Origin: Protonemura montana | Lineage: Eukaryota; Arthropoda; Insecta; Plecoptera; Nemouridae | NCBI GenBank assembly: GCA_947568835.1 | Contig: CANOQG010000007.1 | Coordinates: forward strand, 3,906,001 to 3,970,000 | Length of the DNA: 64,000 bases | Direction of reading: 5' to 3' | Part shown: piece by piece, positions 25,374 through 39,682 of the stretch | Layout of the letters: each line of letters opens with the position of its first letter | Numbering within the stretch: the first letter of the stretch is position 1 | Translations under genes and position numbers: made by a program | The notes under the pieces: generated by a model | Told to the model about the DNA's origin: nothing | The model's input: the letters and a program-made list of their open reading frames with translations, nothing else | The model's database searches: none

Positions 25374-28300
25374 ATGGGGCAGGACATGGGGCAGGACATG
25401 GGGCATGACATGGGACATGAGGCAGGACAGGGGGAGGACATGGAGCGGGACATGGGGCAGGACATGGGGCAGGACATGGAGCAGGATATGGGGCAGGAAA
25501 TGGGGCAGGACATGGGACAGGACATAGGGCAGGACATGGGGCAGGACATGAGGCAGGACATGGGGCAGGACATGGGACATGGGGCAGGACAGGGGGAGGA
25601 CATGGAGCAGGACATGGGCAGGACATGGGGCAGGACATGGGACAGGACATAGGGAAGGACATGGGGCAGGACATGGGGCAGGACATGGGGCAGGACATGG
25701 GGCAGGACATGGGGCAGGAAATGGGACAGGACAAAGGGCAGGACATGGGGCAGGACATGGGACATGGGGCAGGACATGGGGCAGGACATGGGGCATGACA
25801 TGGGGCAGGACATGGGACAGGACATGGGGCAGGACATGGGGCAGGACATGGGGCAGGACATGGGGCAGGACATGAGGCAGGACATTGGACAGGACATGGG
25901 GCAAAACATGGGGCAGGACATGGGACAGGACATGGGACAGGACATGGGGCAGGACATGGGGCAGGACATGGGGCAGGACATGGGACATGAGGCAGGACAG
26001 GGGGAGGACATGGAGCGGGACATGGGGCAGGACATGGGGCAGGACATGGAGCAGGATATGGGGCAGGAAATGGGGCAGGACATGGGACAGGACATAGGGC
26101 AGGACATGGGGCAGGCCATGTTGCAGGACATGGGGCAGGACATAAGACATAGGGCAGGACAGGGGGAGGACATGGAGCAGGACATGGGGCATTACATGGG
26201 GCAGGACATAAGACAGGACATAGGGCAGGACATGGGGCAGGACATGGGGCAGGACATGGGGCAGGACATGGGGCAGGACATGAGGCAGGACATTGGACAG
26301 GACATGGGGCAAAACATGGGGCAGGACATGGGACTGGACATGGGGCAGGACATGGGGCAGGACATGGGGCAGGACATGGGGCAGGACATGGGACATGAGG
26401 CAGGACAGGGGGAGGACATGGAGCGGGACATGGGGCAGGACATGGGGCAGGACATGGAGCAGGACATGGGGCAGGAAATAAGGCAGGACATGGGACAGGA
26501 CATAGGGCAGGACATGGGGCAGGACATGAGGCAGGACATGGGGCAGGACATAAGACATAGGGCAGGACAGGGGGAGGACATGGAGCAGGACATGGGGCAT
26601 TACATGGGGCAGGACATAAGACAGGACATAGGGCAGGACATGGGGCAGGACATGGGGCAGGACATGGGACATGGGGCAAGACATGGGGCAGGACATGAGG
26701 CAGGACATGGGGCAGGACATGGGGCAGGACATGGGGCAGGACATGGGACATAGGGCAGGACAGGGGGAGGACATGGAGCAGGACATGGGGCAGGACATGG
26801 GGCAGGACATAAGACAGGACATAGGGCAGGACATGGGGCAGGACATGGGGCAGGACATGGGGCAGGACACGGGACATGGGGCAAGACATGGGGCAGGACA
26901 TGGGGCAGGACATGGGGCAGGACATGGGGCAGGACATAGGGCAGGACATGGGGTAGGACATGAGGCAGGACATGAGACAGGACATGGGGCAGGACATGGG
27001 GCAGGACATGGGACAGGACATATTGCAGGACATTGGGCAGGACATGGGGCAAAACATGGGGCAGGACATGGGACAGGACATGGGGCAGGACATGGGGCAG
27101 GACATGGGGCAGGACATGGGGAAGGACATGGGACATGAGGCAGGACAGGGGGAGGACATGGAGCAGGACATGGGGCAGGACATGGGGCAGGACATGGGGC
27201 AGGACATGGGACAGGACATAGGGCAGTACATGGGGCAGGACATGAGGCAGGACATGGGGCAGGACATGGGACATAGGGCAGGACAGGGGAAGGACATGGA
27301 GCAGGACATGGGGCAGGACATGGGGCAGGACATAAGACAGGACATAGGGCAGGACATGGGGTAGGACATGGGGCAGGACATGGGGCAGGACATGGGACAT
27401 GGGCAAGACATGGGGCAGGACATGGGGCAGGACATGGGGCAGGACATGGGGCAGGACATGGGGCAGGACATGGGACATGGGGCAGGACATGGGGCAGGAC
27501 ATGGGGCAGGACATGGGGCAGGACATGGGGCAGGACATGGGGCAGGACATAGGGCAGGCCATGGTGCAGGACATGGGGCAGGACATGGAGCAGGACATGG
27601 GACATGACATGGGACAGGACATGGGGCAGGACATGGCGCAGGACATGGGGCAGGACATGGGGCAGGACATGGGGCAGGACATAGGGCAGGACATGGGGTA
27701 GGACATGAGGCAGGACATGGGACAGGACATGGGGCAGGACATGGGGCAGGACATGGGACAGGACATAGGGCAGGACATGGGGCAGGACATGGGGCAAAAC
27801 ATGGGGCAGGACATAAGACAGGACATGGGGCAGGACATTGGCCAGGCTATGGGGCAGGACATGGGGCAGGACATGAGGCAGGACATGGGACATGGGGAAA
27901 GACATGGGGCAAGACATGGGGCAGGACATGGGGCAGGACATGGGGCAGGACATGGGACAGGACATAGGGCAGGACATGGGGCAGGACATGGGGCAGGACA
28001 TGGGGCAGGACATGGGACAGGACATGGAGCAGGACATGGGGCAGGACATGGGGCAGGACATGGGACAGGACATAGGGAAGGACATGGGGCAGGACATGGG
28101 GCAGGACATGGGGTAGGACATGGGGCAGGAAATGGGACAGGACAAGGGGCAGGACATGGGGCAGGACATGAGGCAGGACATGGGGCATTACATGGGGCAG
28201 GACATAAGACAGGACATAGGGCAGGACATGGGGCAGGACATGGGGCAGGACATGGGGCAGGACATGGGACATGGGGCAAGACATGGGGCAGGACATGAGG

Positions 28301-28512
28301 CAGGACATGGGGCAGGACATGGGGCAGGACATGGGGCAGGACATGGGGTAGGACATGGGGCAGGAAATGGGACAGGACAAGGGGCAGGACATGGGGCAGG
28401 ACATGGGACATGGGGCAGGACATGGGGCAGGACATGGGGCAGGACATGGGGCAGGACATGGGGCAGGACATGGGGCAGGACATGGGGCAGGACATGGGGC
28501 AGGACATAGGAC
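25374..28512. repeat. 3,139-bp tandem repeat, copy 1
   Basis: Variant order from about 25,374 recurs at a constant step of 3,139 bp (CCATGTTG at 26,114 and 29,253; TTGGCC at 27,838 and 30,977). Most of the unit (25.76-28.4 kb) also matches 18.11-20.76 kb at an offset of 7,652 bp, so it carries the tail of a type A block fused to the start of type B. Confidence 0.85.
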
Positions 28513-31500
28513 ATGGGGCAGGACATGGGGCAGGACATGGGGCATGACATGGGACATGAGGCAGGACAGGGGGAGGACATGGAGCGGGACATGGGGCAGG
28601 ACATGGGGCAGGACATGGAGCAGGATATGGGGCAGGAAATGGGGCAGGACATGGGACAGGACATAGGGCAGGACATGGGGCAGGACATGAGGCAGGACAT
28701 GGGGCAGGACATGGGACATGGGGCAGGACAGGGGGAGGACATGGAGCAGGACATGGGCAGGACATGGGGCAGGACATGGGACAGGACATAGGGAAGGACA
28801 TGGGGCAGGACATGGGGCAGGACATGGGGCAGGACATGGGGCAGGACATGGGGCAGGAAATGGGACAGGACAAAGGGCAGGACATGGGGCAGGACATGGG
28901 ACATGGGGCAGGACATGGGGCAGGACATGGGGCATGACATGGGGCAGGACATGGGACAGGACATGGGGCAGGACATGGGGCAGGACATGGGGCAGGACAT
29001 GGGGCAGGACATGAGGCAGGACATTGGACAGGACATGGGGCAAAACATGGGGCAGGACATGGGACAGGACATGGGACAGGACATGGGGCAGGACATGGGG
29101 CAGGACATGGGGCAGGACATGGGACATGAGGCAGGACAGGGGGAGGACATGGAGCGGGACATGGGGCAGGACATGGGGCAGGACATGGAGCAGGATATGG
29201 GGCAGGAAATGGGGCAGGACATGGGACAGGACATAGGGCAGGACATGGGGCAGGCCATGTTGCAGGACATGGGGCAGGACATAAGACATAGGGCAGGACA
29301 GGGGGAGGACATGGAGCAGGACATGGGGCATTACATGGGGCAGGACATAAGACAGGACATAGGGCAGGACATGGGGCAGGACATGGGGCAGGACATGGGG
29401 CAGGACATGGGGCAGGACATGAGGCAGGACATTGGACAGGACATGGGGCAAAACATGGGGCAGGACATGGGACTGGACATGGGGCAGGACATGGGGCAGG
29501 ACATGGGGCAGGACATGGGGCAGGACATGGGACATGAGGCAGGACAGGGGGAGGACATGGAGCGGGACATGGGGCAGGACATGGGGCAGGACATGGAGCA
29601 GGACATGGGGCAGGAAATAAGGCAGGACATGGGACAGGACATAGGGCAGGACATGGGGCAGGACATGAGGCAGGACATGGGGCAGGACATAAGACATAGG
29701 GCAGGACAGGGGGAGGACATGGAGCAGGACATGGGGCATTACATGGGGCAGGACATAAGACAGGACATAGGGCAGGACATGGGGCAGGACATGGGGCAGG
29801 ACATGGGACATGGGGCAAGACATGGGGCAGGACATGAGGCAGGACATGGGGCAGGACATGGGGCAGGACATGGGGCAGGACATGGGACATAGGGCAGGAC
29901 AGGGGGAGGACATGGAGCAGGACATGGGGCAGGACATGGGGCAGGACATAAGACAGGACATAGGGCAGGACATGGGGCAGGACATGGGGCAGGACATGGG
30001 GCAGGACACGGGACATGGGGCAAGACATGGGGCAGGACATGGGGCAGGACATGGGGCAGGACATGGGGCAGGACATAGGGCAGGACATGGGGTAGGACAT
30101 GAGGCAGGACATGAGACAGGACATGGGGCAGGACATGGGGCAGGACATGGGACAGGACATATTGCAGGACATTGGGCAGGACATGGGGCAAAACATGGGG
30201 CAGGACATGGGACAGGACATGGGGCAGGACATGGGGCAGGACATGGGGCAGGACATGGGGAAGGACATGGGACATGAGGCAGGACAGGGGGAGGACATGG
30301 AGCAGGACATGGGGCAGGACATGGGGCAGGACATGGGGCAGGACATGGGACAGGACATAGGGCAGTACATGGGGCAGGACATGAGGCAGGACATGGGGCA
30401 GGACATGGGACATAGGGCAGGACAGGGGAAGGACATGGAGCAGGACATGGGGCAGGACATGGGGCAGGACATAAGACAGGACATAGGGCAGGACATGGGG
30501 TAGGACATGGGGCAGGACATGGGGCAGGACATGGGACATGGGCAAGACATGGGGCAGGACATGGGGCAGGACATGGGGCAGGACATGGGGCAGGACATGG
30601 GGCAGGACATGGGACATGGGGCAGGACATGGGGCAGGACATGGGGCAGGACATGGGGCAGGACATGGGGCAGGACATGGGGCAGGACATAGGGCAGGCCA
30701 TGGTGCAGGACATGGGGCAGGACATGGAGCAGGACATGGGACATGACATGGGACAGGACATGGGGCAGGACATGGCGCAGGACATGGGGCAGGACATGGG
30801 GCAGGACATGGGGCAGGACATAGGGCAGGACATGGGGTAGGACATGAGGCAGGACATGGGACAGGACATGGGGCAGGACATGGGGCAGGACATGGGACAG
30901 GACATAGGGCAGGACATGGGGCAGGACATGGGGCAAAACATGGGGCAGGACATAAGACAGGACATGGGGCAGGACATTGGCCAGGCTATGGGGCAGGACA
31001 TGGGGCAGGACATGAGGCAGGACATGGGACATGGGGAAAGACATGGGGCAAGACATGGGGCAGGACATGGGGCAGGACATGGGGCAGGACATGGGACAGG
31101 ACATAGGGCAGGACATGGGGCAGGACATGGGGCAGGACATGGGGCAGGACATGGGTCAGGACATGGAGCAGGACATGGGGCAGGACATGGGGCAGGACAT
31201 GGGACAGGACATAGGGAAGGACATGGGGCAGGACATGGGGCAGGACATGGGGTAGGACATGGGGCAGGAAATGGGACAGGACAAGGGGCAGGACATGGGG
31301 CAGGACATGAGGCAGGACATGGGGCATTACATGGGGCAGGACATAAGACAGGACATAGGGCAGGACATGGGGCAGGACATGGGGCAGGACATGGGGCAGG
31401 ACATGGGACATGGGGCAAGACATGGGGCAGGACATGAGGCAGGACATGGGGCAGGACATGGGGCAGGACATGGGGCAGGACATGGGGTAGGACATGGGGC

Positions 31501-31651
31501 AGGAAATGGGACAGGACAAGGGGCAGGACATGGGGCAGGACATGGGACATGGGGCAGGACATGGGGCAGGACATGGGGCAGGACATGGGGCAGGACATGG
31601 GGCAGGACATGGGGCAGGACATGGGGCAGGACATGGGGCAGGACATAGGGC
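28513..31651. repeat. 3,139-bp tandem repeat, copy 2
   Basis: Immediate second copy of the preceding unit. The junction lies near 28,501-28,515, where an ATAGGACATGGGG register change occurs. A private GGGTCAGG monomer lies at 31,156. Nothing in this copy differs enough to suggest a separate origin. Confidence 0.85.
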
Positions 31652-34630
31652 AGGACATGGGGCAGGACATGGGGCAGGACATGGAGCAGGACATGGGACA
31701 TGACATGGGACAGGACATGGGGCAGGACATGGGGCAGGACATGGGGAAGGACATAGGGCAGGACATGGGGCAGGACATGGGGCAGGACATGGGGCAGGAC
31801 ATAGGGCAGGACATGGGGCAGGACATGGGGCAGGACATGGAGCAGGACATGGGGCAGGACATTGGGCAGGACATGGGACAGGACATGGGGCAGGACATGG
31901 GGCAGGACATGGGGCAGGATATGAGGCAGGACATGGGGCAGGACATGAGGCAGGACATGGGACATGAGGTAAGACATGGGGCAGGACATGGAGCAGGACA
32001 TGGGACAGGACATGGGGCAGGACATGGGGCAGGACATGGGGCATGACATGGGACATGGGGCAGGACATGGGGTGGAACATGGAGCAGAAAATGGGGCACG
32101 ACATGGGGCAGGACATAGGGCAGGACATGGGGCAGGACATGGGGCAGGACATGGGGCAGGACATGGGACATGGGGCAAGACATGGGGCAGGACATAGGGC
32201 AGGACATGGGGCAGGACATGGGGCAGGACATGGGACAGGACATAGGGCAGGACATGGGGAAGGACATGGGGCAGGAAATGGGGCAGGACATGGGACATGG
32301 GGCAGGACAGGGGGAGGACATGGAGCAGGACATGGGGCAGGACATGGGGCAGGACATGGGGCAGGACATGGGACATGGGGCAGGACAGGGGGAGGACATG
32401 GAGCAGGACATGGGGCAGGACATGGGGCAGGACATGGGACAGGACATAGGGAAGGACATGGGGCAGGACATGGGGCAGGACATGGGGCAGGACATGGGAC
32501 ATGGGGCAAGACATGGGACAGGACATGGGGCAGAACATGGGGCAGGACATGGGGCAGGACATGGGGCGGGACATAGGCCAGGACATGGGGCAGGAAATGG
32601 GACAGGACAAAGGGCAGGACATGGGGCAGGACATGGGACATGGGGCAGGACATGGGGCAGGACATGGGGCATGACATGGGGCAGGACATGGGACAGGACA
32701 TGGGGCAGGACATGGGGCAGGACATGGGGCAGGACATGGGGCAGGACATGAGGCAGGACATGATACAGGACATGGGGCAGGACATGGGGCAGGACATGGG
32801 ACATGGGGCAGGACATGGGGCAGGACATGGAGCAGGAGATGGGGCAGGAAATGGGGCAGGACATGGGACAGGACATAGGGCAGGACATGGGGCAGGACAT
32901 GAGGCAGGACATGGGGCAGGACATGGGACATAGGGCAGGACAGGGGAAGGACATGGAGCAGGGCATGGGGCAGGACATGGGGCAGGACATAAGACAGGAC
33001 ATAGGGCAGGACATGGGGCAGGACATGGGGCAGGACATGGAGCAGGACATGGGGCAGGACATTGGGCAGGACATGGGACAGGACATGGGGCAGGACATGG
33101 GGCAGGACATGGGGCAGGATATGAGGCAGGACATGGGGCAGGACATGAGGCAGGACATAAGACAGGACATAGGGCAGGACATGGGGCAGGACATGGGGAA
33201 GGACATGGGGCAGGACATGGGACATGGGGCAAGACATGGGGCAGGACATGAGGCAGGACATGGGGCAGGACATGGGGCAGGACATGGGGCAGGACATGGG
33301 GTAGGACATGGGGCAGGAAATGGGACAGGACAAGGGGCAGGACATGGGGCAGGACATGGGACATGGGGCAGGACATGGGGCAGGACATGGGGCAGGACAT
33401 GGGGCAGGACATGGGGCAGGACATGGGGCAGGACATGGAGCAGGACATGGGGCAGGACATTGGGCAGGACATGGGACAGGACATGGGGCAGGACATGGGG
33501 CAGGACATGGGGCAGGATATGAGGCAGGACATGGGGCAGGACATGAGGCAGGACATGGGACATGAGGTAAGACATGGGGCAGGACATGGAGCAGGACATG
33601 GGACAGGACATGGGGCAGGACATGGGGCAGGACATGGGGCATGACATGGGACATGGGGCAGGACATGGGGTGGAACATGGAGCAGAAAATGGGGCACGAC
33701 ATGGGGCAGGACATAGGGCAGGACATGGGGCAGGACATGGGGCAGGACATGGGGCAGGACATGGGACATGGGGCAAGACATGGGGCAGGACATAGGGCAG
33801 GACATGGGGCAGGACATGGGGCAGGACATGGGACAGGACATAGGGCAGGACATGGGGAAGGACATGGGGCAGGAAATGGGGCAGGACATGGGACATGGGG
33901 CAGGACAGGGGGAGGACATGGAGCAGGACATGGGGCAGGACATGGGGCAGGACATGGGGCAGGACATGGGACATGGGGCAGGACAGGGGGAGGACATGGA
34001 GCAGGACATGGGGCAGGACATGGGGCAGGACATGGGACAGGACATAGGGAAGGACATGGGGCAGGACATGGGGCAGGACATGGGGCAGGACATGGGACAT
34101 GGGGCAAGACATGGGACAGGACATGGGGCAGAACATGGGGCAGGACATGGGGCAGGACATGGGGCGGGACATAGGCCAGGACATGGGGCAGGAAATGGGA
34201 CAGGACAAAGGGCAGGACATGGGGCAGGACATGGGACATGGGGCAGGACATGGGGCAGGACATGGGGCATGACATGGGGCAGGACATGGGACAGGACATG
34301 GGGCAGGACATGGGGCAGGACATGGGGCAGGACATGGGGCAGGACATGAGGCAGGACATGGGACAGGACATGGGGCAGGACATGGGGCAGGACATGGGAC
34401 ATGGGGCAGGACATGGGGCAGGACATGGAGCAGGAGATGGGGCAGGAAATGGGGCAGGACATGGGACAGGACATAGGGCAGGACATGGGGCAGGACATGA
34501 GGCAGGACATGGGGCAGGACATGGGACATAGGGCAGGACAGGGGAAGGACATGGAGCAGGACATGGGGCAGGACATGGGGCAGGACATAAGACAGGACAT
34601 AGGGCAGGACATGAGGTAGGACATGGGGCA
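31652..34630. repeat. Type B unit with shortened 1,598-bp sub-repeat
   Basis: The GCGGGACATAGGCC landmark lies at 32,567 and 34,165, a 1,598-bp step, where related places have 1,801-1,802 bp. The difference is about 17 monomers missing between roughly 33.4 and 33.6 kb. Two diagnostic changes, GATACAGG near 32,762 and GCAGGGCATGG near 32,959, are shared only with the unit 8,033 bp downstream. Confidence 0.8.
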
Positions 34631-34713
34631 GATCATGGGGCAGGACATGGGACATGGGGCAAGACATGGGGCAGGACATGGGGCAGGACATGGGGCAGGA
34701 CATGGGGCAGATC
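34631..34713. repeat. GATC doublet 2
   Basis: GATC at 34,631 and 34,710, 79 bp apart, in the 11,172-bp copy of doublet 1. It is also preceded by GAGGTAGG. Confidence 0.9.
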
Positions 34714-37700
34714 ATGGGGCAGGACATGGGACATGGGGCAGGACATGGGGCAGGACATGGGGCAGGACATGGGGCAGGACATGGGGCAGGACATGGGGCA
34801 GGACATAGGGCAGGCCATGGGGCAGGACATGGGGCAGGACATGGAGCAGGACATGGGACATGACATGGGACAGGACATGGGGCAGGACATGGCGCAGGAC
34901 ATGGGGCAGGACATGGGGCAGGACATGGGGCAGGACATAGGGCAGGACATGGGGTAGGACATGAGGCAGGACATGGGACAGGACATGGGGCAGGACATGG
35001 GGCAGGACATGGGACAGGACATAGGGCAGGACATGAGGCAGGACATGGGGCAAAACATGGGGCAGGACATGGGACAGGACATGGGGCAGGACATTGGCCA
35101 GGCTATGGGGCAGGACATGGGGCAGGACATGAGGCAGGACATGGGACATGGGGAAAGACATGGGGCAGGACATGGGGCAGGACATGGGGCAGGACATGGG
35201 GCAGGACATGGGACAGGACATAGGGCAGGACATGGGGCAGGACATGGGGCAGGACATGGGGCAGGACATGGGACAGGACATGGAGCAGGACATGGGGCAG
35301 GACATGGGGCAGGACATGGGACAGGACATAGGGAAGGACATGGGGCAGGAAATGGGGCAGGACATGGGGCAGGACATGGGGCAGGACATGAGGCAGGACA
35401 TTGGACAGGACATGGGGCAAAACATGGGGCAGGACATGGGACTGGACATGGGGCAGGACATGGGGCAGGACATGGGGCAGGACATGGGGCAGGACATAGG
35501 GCAGGACATGGGGCAGGACATGGGGCAGGACATGGGGCAGGACATAGGGCAGGACATGGGGCAGGACATGGGGCAGGACATGGAGCAGGACATGGGGCAG
35601 GACATTGGGCAGGACATGGGACAGGACATGGGGCAGGACATGGGGCAGGACATGGGGCAGGATATGAGGCAGGACATGGGGCAGGACATGAGGCAGGACA
35701 TGGGATATGAGGTAAGACATGGGGCAGGACATGGAGCAGGACATGGGACAGGACATGGGGCAGGACATGGGGCAGGACATGGGGCATGACATGGGACATG
35801 GGGCAGGACATGGGGTGGAACATGGAGCAGAAAATGGGGCACGACATGGGGCAGGACATAGGGCAGGACATGGGGCAGGACATGGGGCAGGAAATGGGGC
35901 AGGACATGGGACATGGGGCAAGACATGGGGCAGGACATAGGGCAGGACATGGGGCAGGACATGGGGCAGGACATGGGACAGGACATAGGGCAGGACATGG
36001 GGAAAGACATGGGGCAGGAAATGGGGCAGGACATGGGACATGGGGCAGGACAGGGGGAGGACATGGAGCAGGACATGGGGCAGGACATGGGGCAGGACAT
36101 GGGGCAGGACATGGGACATGGGGCAGGACAGGGGGAGGACATGGAGCAGGACATGGGGCAGGACATGGGGCAGGACATGGGACAGGACATAGGGAAGGAC
36201 ATGGGGCAGGACATGGGGCAGGACATGGGGCAGGACATGGGACATGGGGCAAGACATGGGACAGGACATGGGGCAGAACATGGGGCAGGACATGGGGCAG
36301 GACATGGGGCGGGACATAGGCCAGGACATGGGGCAGGAAATGGGACAGGACAAAGGGCAGGACATGGGGCAGGACATGGGACATGAGGCAGGACATGGGG
36401 CAGGACATGGGGCATGACATGGGGCAGGACATGGGACAGGACATGGGGCAGGACATGGGGCAGGACATGGGGCAGGACATGGGGCAGGACATGAGGCAGG
36501 AAATGGGACAGGACAAAGGGCAGGACATGGGGCAGGACATGGGACATGGGGCAGGACATGGGGCAGGACATGGGGCATGACATGGGACATGAGGCAGGAC
36601 AGGGGGAGGACATGGAGCGGGACATGGGGCAGGACATGGGGCAGGACATGGAGCAGGATATGGGGCAGGAAATGGGGCAGGACATGGGACAGGACATAGG
36701 GCAGGACATGGGGCAGGACATGAGGCAGGACATGGGGCAGGACATGGGACATGGGGCAGGACAGGGGGAGGACATGGAGCAGGACATGGGCAGGACATGG
36801 GGCAGGACATGGGACAGGACATAGGGAAGGACATGGGGCAGGACATGGGGCAGGACATGGGGCAGGACATGGGGCAGGACATGGGGCAGGAAATGGGACA
36901 GGACAAAGGGCAGGACATGGGGCAGGACATGGGACATGGGGCAGGACATGGGGCAGGACATGGGGCATGACATGGGGCAGGACATGGGACAGGACATGGG
37001 GCAGGACATGGGGCAGGACATGGGGCAGGACATGGGGCAGGACATGAGGCAGGACATTGGACAGGACATGGGGCAAAACATGGGGCAGGACATGGGACAG
37101 GACATGGGACAGGACATGGGGCAGGACATGGGGCAGGACATGGGGCAGGACATGGGACATGAGGCAGGACAGGGGGAGGACATGGAGCGGGACATGGGGC
37201 AGGACATGGGGCAGGACATGGAGCAGGATATGGGGCAGGAAATGGGGCAGGACATGGGACAGGACATAGGGCAGGACATGGGGCAGGCCATGTTGCAGGA
37301 CATGGGGCAGGACATAAGACATAGGGCAGGACAGGGGGAGGACATGGAGCAGGACATGGGGCATTACATGGGGCAGGACATAAGACAGGACATAGGGCAG
37401 GACATGGGGCAGGACATGGGGCAGGACATGGGGCAGGACATGGGGCAGGACATGAGGCAGGACATTGGACAGGACATGGGGCAAAACATGGGGCAGGACA
37501 TGGGACTGGACATGGGGCAGGACATGGGGCAGGACATGGGGCAGGACATGGGGCAGGACATGGGACATGAGGCAGGACAGGGGGAGGACATGGAGCGGGA
37601 CATGGGGCAGGACATGGGGCAGGACATGGAGCAGGACATGGGGCAGGAAATAAGGCAGGACATGGGACAGGACATAGGGCAGGACATGGGGCAGGACATG

Positions 37701-39682
37701 AGGCAGGACATGGGGCAGGACATAAGACATAGGGCAGGACAGGGGGAGGACATGGAGCAGGACATGGGGCATTACATGGGGCAGGACATAAGACAGGACA
37801 TAGGGCAGGACATGGGGCAGGACATGGGGCAGGACATGGGACATGGGGCAAGACATGGGGCAGGACATGAGGCAGGACATGGGGCAGGACATGGGGCAGG
37901 ACATGGGGCAGGACATGGGACATAGGGCAGGACAGGGGGAGGACATGGAGCAGGACATGGGGCAGGACATGGGGCAGGACATAAGACAGGACATAGGGCA
38001 GGACATGGGGCAGGACATGGGGCAGGACATGGGGCAGGACACGGGACATGGGGCAAGACATGGGGCAGGACATGGGGCAGGACATGGGGCAGGACATGGG
38101 GCAGGACATAGGGCAGGACATGGGGTAGGACATGAGGCAGGACATGAGACAGGACATGGGGCAGGACATGGGGCAGGACATGGGACAGGACATATTGCAG
38201 GACATTGGGCAGGACATGGGGCAAAACATGGGGCAGGACATGGGACAGGACATGGGGCAGGACATGGGGCAGGACATGGGGCAGGACATGGGGAAGGACA
38301 TGGGACATGAGGCAGGACAGGGGGAGGACATGGAGCAGGACATGGGGCAGGACATGGGGCAGGACATGGGGCAGGACATGGGACAGGACATAGGGCAGTA
38401 CATGGGGCAGGACATGAGGCAGGACATGGGGCAGGACATGGGACATAGGGCAGGACAGGGGAAGGACATGGAGCAGGACATGGGGCAGGACATGGGGCAG
38501 GACATAAGACAGGACATAGGGCAGGACATGGGGTAGGACATGGGGCAGGACATGGGGCAGGACATGGGACATGGGCAAGACATGGGGCAGGACATGGGGC
38601 AGGACATGGGGCAGGACATGGGGCAGGACATGGGGCAGGACATGGGACATGGGGCAGGACATGGGGCAGGACATGGGGCAGGACATGGGGCAGGACATGG
38701 GGCAGGACATGGGGCAGGACATAGGGCAGGCCATGGTGCAGGACATGGGGCAGGACATGGAGCAGGACATGGGACATGACATGGGACAGGACATGGGGCA
38801 GGACATGGCGCAGGACATGGGGCAGGACATGGGGCAGGACATGGGGCAGGACATAGGGCAGGACATGGGGTAGGACATGAGGCAGGACATGGGACAGGAC
38901 ATGGGGCAGGACATGGGGCAGGACATGGGACAGGACATAGGGCAGGACATGGGGCAGGACATGGGGCAAAACATGGGGCAGGACATAAGACAGGACATGG
39001 GGCAGGACATTGGCCAGGCTATGGGGCAGGACATGGGGCAGGACATGAGGCAGGACATGGGACATGGGGAAAGACATGGGGCAAGACATGGGGCAGGACA
39101 TGGGGCAGGACATGGGGCAGGACATGGGACAGGACATAGGGCAGGACATGGGGCAGGACATGGGGCAGGACATGGGGCAGGAAATGGGACAGGACATGGA
39201 GCAGGACATGGGGCAGGACATGGGGCAGGACATGGGACAGGACATAGGGAAGGACATGGGGCAGGACATGGGGCAGGACATGGGGTAGGACATGGGGCAG
39301 GAAATGGGACAGGACAAGGGGCAGGACATGGGGCAGGACATGAGGCAGGACATGGGGCATTACATGGGGCAGGACATAAGACAGGACATAGGGCAGGACA
39401 TGGGGCAGGACATGGGGCAGGACATGGGGCAGGACATGGGACATGGGGCAAGACATGGGGCAGGACATGAGGCAGGACATGGGGCAGGACATGGGGCAGG
39501 ACATGGGGCAGGACATGGGGTAGGACATGGGGCAGGAAATGGGACAGGACAAGGGGCAGGACATGGGGCAGGACATGGGACATGGGGCAGGACATGGGGC
39601 AGGACATGGGGCAGGACATGGGGCAGGACATGGGGCAGGACATGGGGCAGGACATGGGGCAGGACATGGGGCAGGACATAGG
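34631..39682. repeat. 5.05-kb duplication of 23,459-28,510
   Basis: All landmarks match the earlier stretch at a constant offset of 11,172 bp: GATC at 34,631 and 34,710, TTGGCC at 35,094 and 39,010, CCATGTTG at 37,286. The match ends at about 39,682, where the 25.4-28.5 kb copy enters its tandem junction. The constant offset over 5 kb means that no length-changing event has occurred in either copy since duplication. Confidence 0.87.
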
